A stretch of 64,000 nucleotides of DNA from Antilocapra americana (lineage: Eukaryota > Chordata > Mammalia > Artiodactyla > Antilocapridae), in the NCBI GenBank assembly GCA_007570785.1, contig ML661885.1:39707454-39771453 (forward strand), in the 5' to 3' direction. Shown piece after piece: positions 1 through 11,922 of this stretch. The notes under the pieces were generated by a model. That model was not told the DNA's origin and made no database searches. It saw only the letters and a list, made by a program, of their open reading frames with translations. Numbering within the stretch: the stretch's first letter is position 1; the number at the start of each line of letters is the position of its first letter. A program made the translations under genes and the position numbers.

Positions 1-55
1 TACAGTATTCTTGCCTGGAGAATCCCATGGACAGAGGAGCCTGGCGGGCTGTAGG
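1..55 (+). repeat. Bov-tA-type SINE, 3' part only
   Basis: Begins mid-element at the window edge (TACAGTATTCTTGCCTGGAG) and runs through the conserved CCCATGGACAGAGGAGCC tail segment. The head is outside the window. Confidence 0.85.
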
Positions 56-799
56 ACCCACGTGCACGTAGGCACACATAAGGAGGACAACGTTCAAAAC
101 AAAGAGAAATATTAGTTAGATGCAGGCATAGAACATTAAGTCTTCTGTGTCAGAGATGTTTTCAGGCAGAAGCCCAGTACCCTGGAGAGCTCCTGTAAAC
201 CCATAGTTTTCTAAAGATGAAAGTCTTAGGGTCTATACAGAGAGCCTTTTAAGCTCAAAACCTTGAAGTCATCCTTGACTGTATTTTCTTGATGAAGTTC
301 TGATGATAACTGGATTAAGTTCTCTGATTTCTGGAACTCAACTTCAATACCCAAAGAACTCTCTGTTCCACATGATAGAACATGTGTCTGCTCTGTCTTG
401 TGTATTCCAGTGAGGCTGTAATCCTGAAGGAGGCCAAAAGTCTGAAATGAGGTGGAGGTGAGAGGGAGGCACCTTTTTGAATGCCATTTTCCCTCAAGGA
501 CCCCACTCTCTCGGACAGGAGCTGGCGTTTGGCCTGGGTTCAGGGATTAACTCCAAAGTAGAAACCATTAGAGCACTAACTGTAGTGATAATTCTGAAAA
601 TGGAAAAAGGCCAGATTTGGGGGAGACCATGAAGGAAAAATGAGTAGAACTTGGGGAAGGGCAGGGATAAAGTGAGTGTGAAGTACCAGGACCCTTGGTT
701 ACTGCCAGGGCCCTCCTACGGCTCTCATCTGTCCTGCCTAGAACTGTGTGTAGCAGTGCACAAAACTCCACTAAAACCCCACTGACCCAAAGAGATAGC
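56..799. other. Intergenic, nothing recognised
   Basis: No gene, splice-supported exon or confidently recognised repeat. Open frames here are short and unsupported. Confidence 0.5.
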
Positions 800-898
800 A
801 ATAATGTTACTTCCACTAAAATGACTAAAGTGAAAAACAAGTATAAGCGAGGATGTGGAACAACTGTAACTTCATATAGTGCTGGTAGGAATGTAAAA

Positions 899-1126
899 GG
901 GCTTCCCAGGTGGCACTAATGGTAAAGAACCCATCTGCCAGTGCAGGAGACACAAGAGATGTAGGTTTGACCCCTGGGTCAGGAAGATTCCCTGGAGGAG
1001 GGCATGGCAACCCACTCCAGTATCCTTGCCTGAAAAATCCCATGGACAGAGGAGCCTAGAGGGCTACAGTCCATGGAGTCATAAGAGTCGGACACGACTG
1101 AAGTGACTTAGCACAGCACAGGACGC
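899..1126 (+). mobile_element. Bov-tA-type SINE with 12-bp target-site duplication
   Basis: Full-length head (GGGCTTCCCAGGTGGCACTA) to tail (GTCGGACACGACTGAAG). The flanks AGGAATGTAAAA at 887-898 and 1127-1138 are a perfect 12-bp duplication within the host L1. Confidence 0.93.
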
Positions 1127-1770
1127 AGGAATGTAAAATGGTGCAACCATGCTTTAAAGAGGTCTGACAGTTTCTTCTGAAGTTAAACAGACACTGTGTG
1201 ATCCAGCAATTCTACTCTAAGGTAAAAGATACTTCCTCAAAAAGACTTTTACAGGAATCTTTAAAGCAGCTTTATTCATAATAGCCCCAAACTAGAAACC
1301 ACTCAAGATGTCCCTCAACAAGGGAAGAGACACACAAATTACAGTACATTTGCACAATGGAATATTACTCAGCAGTAAAAAATAGCAGAAGGTTGATACA
1401 CACAAAAACAAGAATAAATCTAAAAAACAATATGGATAAACAAATTGTGGTACATTTATATAATGAAATATTAGTCAGCAATTAAAATAAGCTATGGATA
1501 CATGCAACAACAAGGATAAATCTCCAAACAAAAATCCAGACACACAAAAAAGTAGATCAAAAAAGGGCACACTGCATGATTCCATTTACATGAAGTTCCA
1601 GAAAACAAAAAAAAAAACCTAATCGATGGTTTCCGAAGATAAGAAAATTGCTAAAAAAAAAGAAAGAAAATTGCTGCCTAGTGGGTGGGATAGGAATTGA
1701 AGGGGACAGAAGACAACTTTTGGGGTGACAAAAATGTTCTATATGTTATTTGGGGGGTTGGTTAGGTATA

Positions 1771-1987
1771 TGTATATGGGTATTAGTCACTCAGTCATGT
1801 CTGACTCTTTGCAGCACCATGGACTGTATGTAGCCCGCCAGGCTCCTCTGTCTGTGGGACTCTCCAGGCCAGAATACTGGAGTGGGTTGCCATTTCCTTC
1901 TCCAGGGGATCTTTCCAACCCAGGGATTGAACCCAGGTCTCCTGCATTGCAGGCAATTGCTTTACCATCTGAGATACTTCACTGTCT
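1771..1987 (-). mobile_element. Bov-tA-type SINE with 11-bp target-site duplication
   Basis: Reads as the reverse complement: TCACTCAGTCATGTCTGAC through GAGATACTTCACTG. GGTTAGGTATA at 1760-1770 and 1988-1998 flanks it perfectly. Confidence 0.92.
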
Positions 1988-2085
1988 GGTTAGGTATACA
2001 CATTTGAAAGAGCTCATCCAGTTGTACACTGAAGATCTCTGACTATTATTGTATATAAATTTTACCTGAATGAAACTAAAATTTT

Positions 2086-2757
2086 AATTAGCAACAAAAA
2101 TTCCATTATCCTTAGTTCAAGGGCATATATACCCCTATCTGGATTGTTTCACTAGAGAAAAATCTGTGAGGGATACTCAACAATCTTTGTGGTCTGGAAA
2201 GAATGTGGCAGAGGGGCCGGCAGTTTGCCCAAATGGCTGATGCAAAGCTCAAGACAACTGGCCTTAACGAAATCTTTCATGCAGGCTTAGAACGATGCTC
2301 ATAACGTGTGACCGTGAAATCGTAACATCCCCACTGGAGCCTGTGTGTCATTAGAAATCCCATGCAGAGTGGACCAACAGCTCCCTCTAAGCCGCAAGAG
2401 CCCGAGGAATTGCTCAGCTGTTCTTTCAGGCAGTTCTGATTTCAATGGCAACTGGGTGAGGGGAAAAAAACCTCAGGTTTTCAGTATGGCAAAAACTCAG
2501 TCCAGTATAAAGGGCCCTGAAAGAGGAGCCCACAGACGAGACGACAGAATAATAGAGCCCATGCTCCCAGACCTGCTCTTCAGTATCCATCACCAGTTTA
2601 GTCCCAATTCTAGTTGAACTTCGGAACAGCTCTCACACAAAGTGATTAATTCAACCAACATGTGGTAAGTGTTTGCTGTGAACTACGTGTTGCGTCACAT
2701 CCTTAGAATGCAGGTAAAAGACACATCTGATCCTTTAAAACTCAGAATGGGTACTTG
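2086..2757. other. Intergenic, nothing recognised
   Basis: Mixed-composition sequence. A frame at 2345-2617 has no recognisable domain and no splice or promoter support. Confidence 0.5.
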
Positions 2758-2770
2758 TATGGCTATAACT

Positions 2771-2883
2771 GGGCTTCCCAGGTGGCACTAGTGGTAAAGA
2801 CCCAGCCTGCCAATGCAGAAGATATAAGAGACATGGGTTCAATCCCTGGAGAAGAGCATGACAACCCACTCCAGTATTCATGC
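2771..2883 (+). mobile_element. Bov-tA-type SINE, internally shortened
   Basis: Head GGGCTTCCCAGGTGGCACTAG and box-B-like GGGTTCAATCCC are present. The middle is deleted and the tail stops after CCAGTATTCATG. Imperfect 13-bp flanks (11 of 13 match) lie at 2758-2770 and 2884-2896. Confidence 0.85.
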
Positions 2884-2889
2884 TATGGG

Positions 2890-2992
2890 CATAACTGAAT
2901 CACTTTGCTGTACATCTGTAACTAACATATATCATTGTTAATCAACTATACTCCAATACAAAGTGAAAAATTTTTTTTAAAAATAAAGAAAC
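2890..2992 (+). mobile_element. Ruminant L1 3' terminus
   Basis: CACTTTGCTGTACATCTG, AATCAACTATACTCCAATA and the A-rich end are the signature 3' tail of artiodactyl L1s. Another copy lies at 17420-17612. Confidence 0.7.
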
Positions 2993-3189
2993 TCAGTCTG
3001 ATGCAATTAGCTGCTGTCACATCCCTCATCTAATTTGATCCTTACAATCTCTCTGAAAGGTAAGTAAAACAGGAAAACATTCCACTCTTATTTCACAAAT
3101 GAGAAAGTTGAGGTTCAAGAGAAATTCCAACAATTTGCCCAAAGCCACATAGCAGTTAGTAAAGCTGAGATTTGAATTCAGGTGTTCTT

Positions 3190-3306
3190 GTGCTGTGGAG
3201 AAGGGAATGGCAACACACTCCAGTATTCTTGCCTGGAGAATCCAATGGACAGAGGAGCCCAGTGGGCTACAGTCCATGGGGTCAAAAAGAGTTGGACATG
3301 ACAGGG
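3190..3306 (+). mobile_element. Bov-tA-type SINE, 5'-truncated
   Basis: Starts at GTGGAGAAGGGAATGGCAAC and ends with GAGTTGGACATGACAGG. The tRNA-like head is missing. Confidence 0.88.
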
Positions 3307-5266
3307 TATCAGGGTTTTGGGGCTAGGTCCGGTGTTCTTTCCAATGCATGATGAAGATGTATATAAAACAGGTATGCATCTTTTCTCTACTATGAGGGTA
3401 TTGACATCTTGGGTCTGAAGAATGTTGGAACTCATAAGAACAGAACTGGTAGGGAAGGAAAGGAATTGGGACCAGACTGTCCTTAGTTCTCAAGGAGCCA
3501 TTCAGGGTGTTACCTTACACTGTCTGGCTGGACACAGGGAGCAGGCTTGGCCGAGAAAGGTCATCTGTGTGCACAGTGATGTGATCTGATGGATGGATGC
3601 TGGATATTTAACCAGGTAGGTAGTTGGAAGTTAATTAACTTCCATCCACTGTCCATCGACAGTGTCATTCATAAGTCCCTGATCTACAGGTGAGAGTCAC
3701 AGGAGTCCCAACAAGACAGGGAGATCATCAGCGTCCCCACCAATTAGGAGCATGTTCAGAACAGCTCTCCACATCTCTGTCCAAGTTCTTGGTCGAAAGC
3801 AACAGATTCCGATTCTAGCTCCTTTAAGCAAAAAGTAATTTATTAAAAACACAGGTGGTTCACAAGTCTATGGAAAACGTGAGAACATTCAGCCCTCAGA
3901 AGGGAGAGGAATTTGGGCAATTCTGAGAATTCAGGTGGCAAGAACAAAGGGAAAAATCTCTTCCTAGAGTCAACTTCAGTTTTCTCTCCTTCTCTCTTCT
4001 CAACCAAGATTCAGCTTCCAAGGAGACAGACTAATGATGTAGCTTGGGCCGAGACAGACTAATGATGTAGCTTGGGCCGCTCACCTTCACTTTCGCAGGT
4101 GATAGACAGAGTGCCTTGAATAATGATCCCCAGAAAAATGCATGCACTGAAATGAAGAGTTGGTTTCTCAAAGGAAAATCAGAATGCTGCTAATCTGTTT
4201 CTAGAAGCAGTGATATGGATGCATGGTAGGCAAAAAAGCTTGGGTGACCACTACTGGATTCATAAGAAACTGATGAGTTAGGCAAGAAACCAACAAGGTT
4301 GGTCGCAGAGAACAGAACAGCAAGTAGAGCTCTTTAAAGCCCAGAACTCACCACAATGCACCAACTCCATGTAAACAGCAGCAAATATCTTTCTATTATA
4401 GACACCACTGAATTCTAAGCTAAGTTCATGAGCTATTTATTGCCTTACTCCAAAAGAGGCTCAGGAATTGGAAGAATTTGAGAGATGCAGATAGAATGAT
4501 AATAACAATAGCCATAACATCTTGAAGAAGCTGAGAAAAACAGGAGCTGACCAGAAGGAAGTAAATGTAGTCTTCAGCTCACCCTATTTTGTAGAAGGTA
4601 GATAATAAGAATTAAATTACTTGGGGTTAAATAATCAGGCTGCTTATGTTACAGAAATACATGATGAAATACCTTTGAAGAGCACAGGAAGCAAAAAGAG
4701 CTGAAAATATTTAGTATCAGATACAATGTCATCAGAGAAAAATTATCTATTGATTTAAAATATGTACCATGATGTATCATTGAGAATGCTTTAGATTGTA
4801 AGCAATAGGAAACCTTCACTTACTCTGGAAACAAGAAAAAAGTTAATATGATTCTAAACAAGGTAAACAGAACTAGGGCAAGCTCCAGGAACAGTAAAAT
4901 TACTGATTCAATGATACCATTATGGCTTAGACTAGCAGTTCCTAAAACTTTTGGTCTTAGGATCCCTTTGCACTGGTTATATGGCTTATATTTATTTGTT
5001 GTAGTAGAAACTAAAATTGAGGAATATTCAAGGTTGTTTTGGAAGAAGTACATGGGAGACATTTGGTCTTAAACAGATACTTTGTTACAAAAGGGAAAAG
5101 TATTTTAATAGCTTTTTCACAAATCGCTGATGTTCTTTGATAGTATACTCAAATTCAAGACCAATTTCCTGAAGATTAGTGATAATGTGGGTCTGAAACA
5201 ATATCAAAAGCTTTTTATAGTCTATCATATAATATTAATATCCATCAGTGTATATCTTGCATCTTG
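3307..5266. other. Intergenic, mostly unassigned
   Basis: Nearly 2 kb without a recognised gene. It includes one perfect 28-bp tandem duplication (4023-4078). A stretch near 3780-3900 may be an old interspersed repeat, not assigned. Confidence 0.45.
4023..4078. repeat. Perfect 28-bp tandem duplication
   Basis: Unit GAGACAGACTAATGATGTAG plus CTTGGGCC occurs at 4023-4050 and 4051-4078 with no mismatch, which implies a recent event. Confidence 0.95.
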
Positions 5267-5277
5267 AATGGACCTTT

Positions 5278-5497
5278 GCATCCTAAGTCGCTGGAGCTAT
5301 GTCCGACTCTTCACAACCCCATGGACTGTAGCCCACCAGGCTCCTCTGTCCGTGGGATTCTCCAGGCAAGAATACTGGAGTGGGTTGCCACGCCTTCCTC
5401 TAGGGAATCTTCCTGACCCAGGGATTGAACCCACATCTCTTATGTCTCCTGCATTGGCAGGAGGGTTCTTTACCACTAGCACCACCTGGGAATCCCA
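5278..5497 (-). mobile_element. Bov-tA-type SINE with 11-bp target-site duplication
   Basis: Complete reverse-complement element ending in ACCACCTGGGAATCCC. AATGGACCTTT at 5267-5277 and 5498-5508 flanks it perfectly. Confidence 0.93.
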
Positions 5498-5508
5498 AAT
5501 GGACCTTT

Positions 5509-6018
5509 ATCCCATGTATAATTTTGTAAAGTCACTGGTCATTTCAAAAATATTAGTTCACTGAGTTATGCACGTTTTTGAAATATTGACACATTTCATT
5601 ATACCATGTCAAAATCATCAGATTAGTTAATATCACCACTGGTCTGAGAAAAGTCTTTAAATATTGGGAAACTATCAGTAAATATTGGGAAGCTGTCAAG
5701 TACATAAGCAAAATTTCCCAAAGTTCTAATTTTGTTCAAAAGCTTGACCTTATCGCTGATAACAGATACTATCCTTTGCTTTCCCTGAAGTGGTTCAGTT
5801 TGCTCAAGTTCACATAACACCTACCAAATACTTCAGGATAAGTAACCATAGTTTATTAATCATTTTTTCAAGTAAAAAAGAGCTGAAATAACTCACAATA
5901 ACCCAACAATCACACAAGTGCTTTCCCTCAAGGTGATCGTCTTATGCAGAAAAGGGATTTATGAACACTTGTCAGTTTTTTCATACAGATATCAAAAGAT
6001 GTGTATTCAAGGATCAAA
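5509..6018. other. Intergenic, nothing recognised
   Basis: AT-rich sequence with no supported feature. A short near-repeat (AAATATTGGGAA twice at 5658-5690) is visible. Confidence 0.5.
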
Positions 6019-6201
6019 TGTTTTTAACTTTTTATTTTATATTGGAGTATAGCCAATTAACAGTCTTGTGATCGTTTCAGGTGAACAGCAAAGAGATTCA
6101 GCCATACATATACATGTATCCATTCTCCCCCAAACTCCCCTCCTCTGTGGGCTGCCATATAACATTGAGCAGAGTTCCAAGTGCTATATAGTAGGTTCAA
6201 G
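6019..6201 (-). mobile_element. Ruminant L1 3' UTR fragment
   Basis: TTTATTTTATATTGGAGTAT, AGAGATTCAGCCATACATAT and the GCTATATAGTAGGT end are characteristic of the artiodactyl L1 3' UTR in reverse. Confidence 0.75.
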
Positions 6202-6249
6202 GATCAAATTTTAATAGGATTAAAATTATTTTGCTTCATTAAGGACATT

Positions 6250-6369
6250 AAGGGAATTCCCTGGCGGTCCAAGTGACTAGAACTTGGCGCTTTGCTGATG
6301 GCCCAGGGTTCAATCCCTGGTAGATGAACTCAGATCCCATAAGCTGTGCCTCATGGCCAAAAAGAAAGA
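6250..6369 (+). mobile_element. CHR-type tRNA-Glu SINE
   Basis: Head GGGAATTCCCTGGCGGTCCA, box-B-like GGTTCAATCCCTGG, then GATCCCATAAGCTGTG and an A/G-rich tail. Confidence 0.85.
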
Positions 6370-6849
6370 CATTTATGCAACTAGTTGGGTTTTTTGGTTG
6401 CTTTTTCTGCCCCCTGCAAGTAAGTGCCACTGACTTGATTGGCACTAAAGCACCAGCAGTTTTATCCATCAGCGTTTATGCACCATCCCTGCAAATGTCA
6501 GCTACAATTAAAAGAGCAGATAATGCCTTGTATAATTATGAAAATGGTTTGATCTCGTGAAACGACTTAAAGGCTCCTGGGGATAATACTAGGAGCACAT
6601 CAGGATCTGGAGCACAGGGTGGGGTCACTTTACCCTGAATCACATGGGAGAGAAATAGATACCTAACCAAAACTAGGATTCCATGAGAAGGAAAGAAGGA
6701 ATAATACTAATAGGAAACCAATAGTGTTCACTACACATGGACACATATATGTAAATCATAACACAGTTAATATGGTCAGCTGCTGTGGAATTAAACCAAT
6801 AATGTAAATACCTTCCATGTGTTGCCAAGGCAACTACATATACACATGG
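6370..6849. other. Intergenic, nothing recognised
   Basis: No supported feature in this interval. Confidence 0.5.
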
Positions 6850-8155
6850 AAAATATGAAGTTGGACCACTACCTCAGACCATATACAAAAGATAACTCAA
6901 AATAGATCAAAGACCTAAATATAAAAACTTAAAGTATAAAACTCTTAGGAGAAAACAAAGAAGTAAATTTTCATGGCTTTGGATTTGGTGATGATTTCTT
7001 CGATATGACACCAAAAACACAAGCAACAAAGGAAAATAGATAATGTTCTTCAAAATCAAAAACTTTTGTGCATCAAAGGACACCATTAGGAAAATGAAAA
7101 GACTATCAGCAGAACTGGAGAAATATATGAAAATCATTTATCAAATAAGGGTTAATGTTCAGGATATATAAAGAGCTCCTACAACTCAACAACAGAAAGA
7201 CAAACAAGTCAATGAAAAAAATGGGCAAGAGATCTCAATAGACAGAGATACAAATGACTGAAAAGCACATGAAAAGATAATCAGTATCATTAGTCACTGG
7301 GAAAGTGCAAATCCAAACCAAAATGAGATACTACTTCATGCCCTGAAGGATGGCTATAATCAAAAAATTGGAAAATAATAAGTATTAGTGAGAATACAGA
7401 GACACTAGAACTCTCCCATATTGCTGGTGGAAAGGTAGATTAAGTGACTGGTTTCTAGGTAAAGCGGGGTGGGGCCAGTCATCCCAGACAAGCCAGCAAT
7501 CTAACTTTGCTATGACACAAACCATTTAGAGCACAAACAGAAAAATGGTGGATGTGTAAAATGGTTCGGCTGCTGTGGGAAACAGTTTGGCAGTTCTTCC
7601 AAAAGTTAAACACAGAATTACCATGTGACCCAGAAATTCCATTCCCAATTATATACCCCAAAGAACTGAAGAAAACAGGTGTTCAAACAAAAACTTGTGC
7701 ACAGATGTTCATAACTGCACTACTCACAGTTGCCAAAAGGTGGCACCACTCAAATGTCCACCAACCAATGCACGGATAAATGACGAATGGCAAGTCCATG
7801 CAATGGAATATTATTCAGCCATAAAAAGGAATGAAGTTCTGATACATATTACAACATGAGTGAACCCTGAAAACATGAAAGAAGCCAGACACAAAAGGAC
7901 ACATGTTGCATGAATTCCATTCATATAAAATGTCCAGAACAGACAGAAAGAGAAGGCAGATGAGTGATGCTCAGGGCTGGGGGAGGGGGCAATGGAGGCT
8001 GACTGCTTAACAAGGTTGTGATTTCAACCTTCTGAAACTAGATGATGATGATGACCGCACAACACTGTGAATGTACCAAAAGCCACTGAACCGTATACTT
8101 TAAAATGGTTCAATGGTGAATTTCATGTTATATGATGTAACCACAATTCAAAGAA
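6850..8155 (+). mobile_element. Ancient L1M 3' end including ORF2 remnant
   Basis: The order is that of an L1: ORF2 C-terminal remnant (GATCAAAGACCTAAATATAA, TTTTGTGCATCAAAGGACAC), then GGAATATTATTCAGCCATAA, GAAGCCAGACACAAAAGGAC and CACAACACTGTGAATGTACC. It is disabled by stops and small indels. An unrelated segment of about 95 bases is inserted at 7444-7537. Confidence 0.88.
7444..7537 (-). repeat. Unclassified repeat, arm A of an inverted pair
   Basis: GTGACTGGTTTCTAGGTAAA through GACACAAACC matches the reverse complement of 9453-9553 at roughly 85-90% by eye. It interrupts the L1 between its CTGGTGG and AAAATGGTG segments, so it inserted after the L1. Family unknown to me. Confidence 0.75.
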
Positions 8156-8214
8156 AAAAAAATCCTCTGAAAAAAAAAAATCTCCCCTAAGGTTGTATAA
8201 TAACAAATGAGTCC

Positions 8215-8785
8215 CAGGGACAGTTGAGCGAGTGAACGAGCATGGCGCTGTAAGTCTGTAGTCCTGTCACTAGTTTAGAAACTAACATGCCAACTACGAA
8301 TTGGCACTTACCAAGAGCATTGCCAATGCCTGAACCACAAAGGTGGTTGCTACCTGTCTCTATGGAGATCGAACCCCGTGCTGCTATAGCTGTTGACCTT
8401 CAACAACCCCGGAAGGAGTTTAGGGTGAAGTGAGGCACTCTGCTCCAGGGAATCTGGTGGGACAGGTCTTCAGAGAGTTGGATGTTTTTAGGAACAGATT
8501 TTATGATCTCAATCCTTGCATCACCGCATATCTAGAGAATGACTAAATCCCTTCATGGTGATATCAGATCCTCATGACTAACAAAAAGCCTTTCGTAAAA
8601 TGAGTGCTTCATGGCACTACTGAACTCCCCCTTTACCAAAACCTTATATATTGTCTTTCGCCCACCGCCGCCTTGGAGCAGCCTCTCAGAGCTAACTGAG
8701 ATGCTGCCTCCCGGGCTGCAGTCCTCATTTTGCCCCAAATAAAACTTAACTCACAACTCTCAAGTTGTACATCTTTTTTCAGTCA
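8215..8785 (+). mobile_element. Endogenous retrovirus LTR remnant (solitary)
   Basis: A TATATA element near 8646, then a GCCGCCTTGGAGCAGCCTCT segment, then AATAAA at 8738-8743 and a short U5-like end closing near TCAGTCAACA give the layout of a ruminant ERV LTR. No internal retroviral genes adjoin it. The 5' boundary is a guess. Confidence 0.6.
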
Positions 8786-8789
8786 ACAA

Positions 8790-8955
8790 ACAAAATCCTA
8801 AAGACACTACGAAAAGTCTACCAGAGCCCATCAAGGAATTCGGAAGAGTTGCAAGATACAAAATTAATATACAGAAATCTGTGGCATTTCTCTACACTAT
8901 CAATGAAGTATCAGAAAGAGAAATTACGAAAATAGAAAGAAACACAATGCATTAG
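8790..8955 (+). pseudogene. L1 ORF2 fragment (reverse transcriptase region)
   Basis: One frame reads the conserved L1 ORF2 motif KINIQKSVAFLYT preceded by a KDTTKSL-like segment, corresponding to the region just before the RT catalytic box. Only about 50 codons survive. It is not collinear with the L1 at 6850-8155, so it is a separate insertion. Confidence 0.8.
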
Positions 8956-9452
8956 GTTTGACCCCTACAAGGAAAGCAGTATACTGACAATCACAGGGCT
9001 TCTAATAAACTTGACTGCAAAAGCCTTGAGACAGATTGACACAGCTGTCTTTGTATGCACAAACATATTGACTGGAAAAAATCAGAAAGCACACCCTGCG
9101 GGAAAAGGAGATGGAGCAAATCAAAGCACATCAAAGCACACAGATATCACAGTTAAAACGCACTTTGAAAATATTCTCATTTTAGACACTTTTTTTAAAA
9201 ATGGAAGTTCCAGAAAAGTTATGACCTGCTTAAGGGAACATGGCTGGTTAGTGGGAGAACGTGGCCCAAGAGAACAAATGTCCTGTGTCTTTCTACCTCC
9301 TGATCTTCACAGTCAGGGCAATTCCTTAAATATCTTTTAGAACTGCTGCGATCTGAAAGCTTGTTAAGCCAGGGATGACGTATTTTCCCTGCATGTCCCC
9401 TCAAACTCACATACAAAGAGAAGCCTGCTATCTACATTTTTATAGGAGCTCT
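8956..9452. other. Intergenic, possibly old repeat
   Basis: No recognised gene. A 109-codon frame at 9011-9340 has no domain, no homolog I recognise and no context. Confidence 0.45.
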
Positions 9453-9553
9453 TATCTTTGTGCTTTAAATGCTGGTTTGTGTCATAGCCAAGTTAGATTG
9501 CTAGCTTATCTGGGACAACTCGCCCCACCCCACTTTACCCAGAAACCAGTCAC
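9453..9553 (+). repeat. Unclassified repeat, arm B of an inverted pair
   Basis: CTTTGTGCTTTAAATGCTGG through AACCAGTCACC is the partner of 7444-7537. The arms are about 1.9 kb apart and flank the LTR and L1 pieces. The surrounding 9340-9660 may belong to the same element. Confidence 0.75.
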
Positions 9554-11367
9554 CAAACCTACCAGTCCTCACTTTGGAATGTCTGGTGAACCAGAGCACA
9601 CCTCTCTTCCCATCATGATTCCCTAACCTTCCACTTGGACGACTTCAGATAAGTACCCAGAGTTACCTATGGCTGCATCCGACACTGACTCCAGAGGCTC
9701 GTGAGACTTAGATGGGAACAGAGATTGTTCCCTTGCAAAGGTCGGAGAATCTGGGTCTGGCTCCAGCTTTACAGTGGCCATGAAAGTAAGCTGTAAATTA
9801 GCTTAAAAGACTCTGACCCCAACAATGGCAACTGTGACAAAGTCTTGACACTTTATTCCTTCAGATGCGCAGAGAACAATTTCGACTTCGTGTTACAAAC
9901 AACACTGAATTCTCTGGTTTCCTTGGCAACCTGCAGTTCTGCCCTCAGTAATAGTCAAAGACTAGAGGCTCCCATTTGCTTCTAGCTCTAAAAATTCTCA
10001 TTCTATGAATATCTGGGGGTTTAAGAGAGCCTACTAAAGGGAGACTGATGCAAAAGTCTTAAACTTAACTCTTAAGCTATTGAGCTTAAACTCCTTAACT
10101 TAAATGACTAAAATAGATGCAGGAACAAAGATGGCTTGCTGCTTTGACTGGTGGAGGTAATCTCATGGAATTCAGGGAAAAGATAGACTGTGTTTCTCCA
10201 CAGGCAGAACAGGATATCAACAGTAATCCTAAATTAACTGAACTTCAAATTATGCTTCACTCATTCTGTTAACAGGGCAGAGTAATGAGTACATAGTGTT
10301 AAAAAGTTTTCTTTCTAGAATGGCTGCAAACTATGAATTTTCAGGAATTTGTCATGTTTCAGGGAAAACCTCCCTTTCTAGCACCTTTCTCCACTAATGC
10401 TTGATGAGCTGTTACTGTTTGCACTGTTAAGGGCATCAACTTGAAGCACAGACATTCAGACCACAGAGCAGAGGTTCACACTGGATCTGATCTGGAGGGA
10501 CAAGAGGAAACGTAGGAGAAATGTCAAAGAGCAGCTTGAAGCTCCTAGCATCTACTGTCACAGACCATTGTTCTTATAGAGCACAGTAGACTGTGACCAA
10601 CAGTCTTGAGCAAGAAAAACTGAGTGTGCTGTTCTCTCATCTCCTAGATATGTGTGGTTTGCACTGAGGGAATACAGATGAAATCCACGAATCCCTTGCT
10701 TAGGGCCCCTTTGGTTTTCTGTTCCTGTCATTTTCTCTTTTGATCCCAACGTCTCCCCACAGAGCTCAGGAGAAAGGTGTGTGTGTATATCACAAATAAG
10801 CCAAGCAGACAATGTCAGGGGATCTCACCACCATCCCTGAGAGCATAACAAAGTCACTAAGGGAGACAAGACACCTTCTGCCAGAGGCTAAGTCTCGCCT
10901 ACACGTAGCCTTCTCCAGGTCCCCCCAGGCCCAAGAAGAGCAAGTACCCAAGTTCTGGACTGAAGAAGGGCAGAGAGCAAACCAAATCCGCCTTTGCCGC
11001 TGCTACAAGCTAGGTGAGGGAGCACAGCTCCAGGCCTGCGAACCCCAGTCCAAGGTCCACCCCCCTTGCAGGGGAACATGGCATCTGCAAATATAGTTCT
11101 GGGTGGCAGCTTCCCGCCGATCTGGAAAGAAAATGAAAACCATGAATAAATCCTACCCATGCACACTCGTGAGCTGTGGGAGATTGTTCCTACCAGTCAA
11201 TGAACACAGACCAACCACTGCCACCCACTCTCCAAGGACTCGCTCACCTCAGACCGCAGAGGAAGGGCTGGGCTAAGAGGCCGGCTGTATTGAGGGAAAT
11301 TCTCCTCAGCGCTGTCTGGCGCAAACATGGGATCTGGCTCCCATGTTTGTCAACCCTTCAAACAAAT
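9554..11367. other. Intergenic, nothing recognised
   Basis: About 1.8 kb with no supported gene. Overlapping frames at 10812-11166 on both strands are GC-composition artefacts. Confidence 0.45.
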
Positions 11368-11484
11368 GAAGTGATGGACACGTGTTTGAGCAAGCTCTGG
11401 GCGTTGGTGGTGGACAGGGAAGCCTGGCATGCTGCACTCCATGGGATCGGCAAAGAGTCGGACGTGACTGAGCAACTGAACTGA
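11368..11484 (+). mobile_element. BovB-derived 3' tail fragment
   Basis: TTTGAGCAAGCTCTGGGCG through GGACGTGACTGAGCAACTGA is the last ~115 bases of BovB/Bov-A. Confidence 0.88.
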
Positions 11485-11552
11485 AGACAAATTAACACTC
11501 ACGAAGGTTAGGAAACCTTACTAAATCTTGCCAGTTTAGGAAACAGTAATAC

Positions 11553-11703
11553 CTCAGACTTCCCCGGTGGTCCACTGGGTTAAGACTCTGCACTCCCAAT
11601 GGAGGGGGCACAGGTTCGAACCCTGGTCGGAGAACTAGATCCCGCTTGCCACACAGCATGGCAAAAAGAAAAAAGAAAGAAAGGAAAGAAAAGGAAAGAA
11701 AAT
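11553..11703 (+). mobile_element. CHR-type tRNA-Glu SINE
   Basis: Head GACTTCCCCGGTGGTCCACT, GGTTCGAACCCTGGTCGG and an AAAGAAAGGAAAGAAA purine tail. Confidence 0.9.
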
Positions 11704-11922
11704 AGGCATATCTCAAAGACTGGGTCCCCTGCCTGCCAAGCTTTGGGTTTTAAAGGCGGTTCACCTCAAGATTTGCGTCCCCCACACCCTGAGCCCGAAG
11801 GTCTGGGTGGACTCCTGCACAGGCGTGCGTCCTGGGGCCGGGTGGCTGCCCCCTCCCACGCTGCCGCCAGTGTTTGCGGGATCCTTGAGCTGCTGACTAT
11901 TAAGCCTCACCCGGATGTGCCC

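Larger units (their letters stand above)
800..2085 (+). mobile_element. Ancient L1M 3' end, interrupted by two SINEs
   Basis: Conserved L1 3' landmarks occur in order: gatgtggaacaactgtaac, a GGTGCAACCATG segment, CAGCAATTCTACTC, AATGGAATATTACTCAGCAG, and the late GGGGTGACAAAAATGTTCT and TGTACACTGAAGATC segments. Bov-tA SINEs at 899-1126 and 1771-1987 split it, each with a target-site duplication, so the L1 is the older insertion. No intact ORF2 remains. Confidence 0.8.

Noticed and set aside
5297..5485. Recurrent frames with sequences like GFSRQEYWSGLP or SCLENPTDRGAW
   Set aside because: These are translations of the Bov-tA/BovB tail and recur at each SINE copy.
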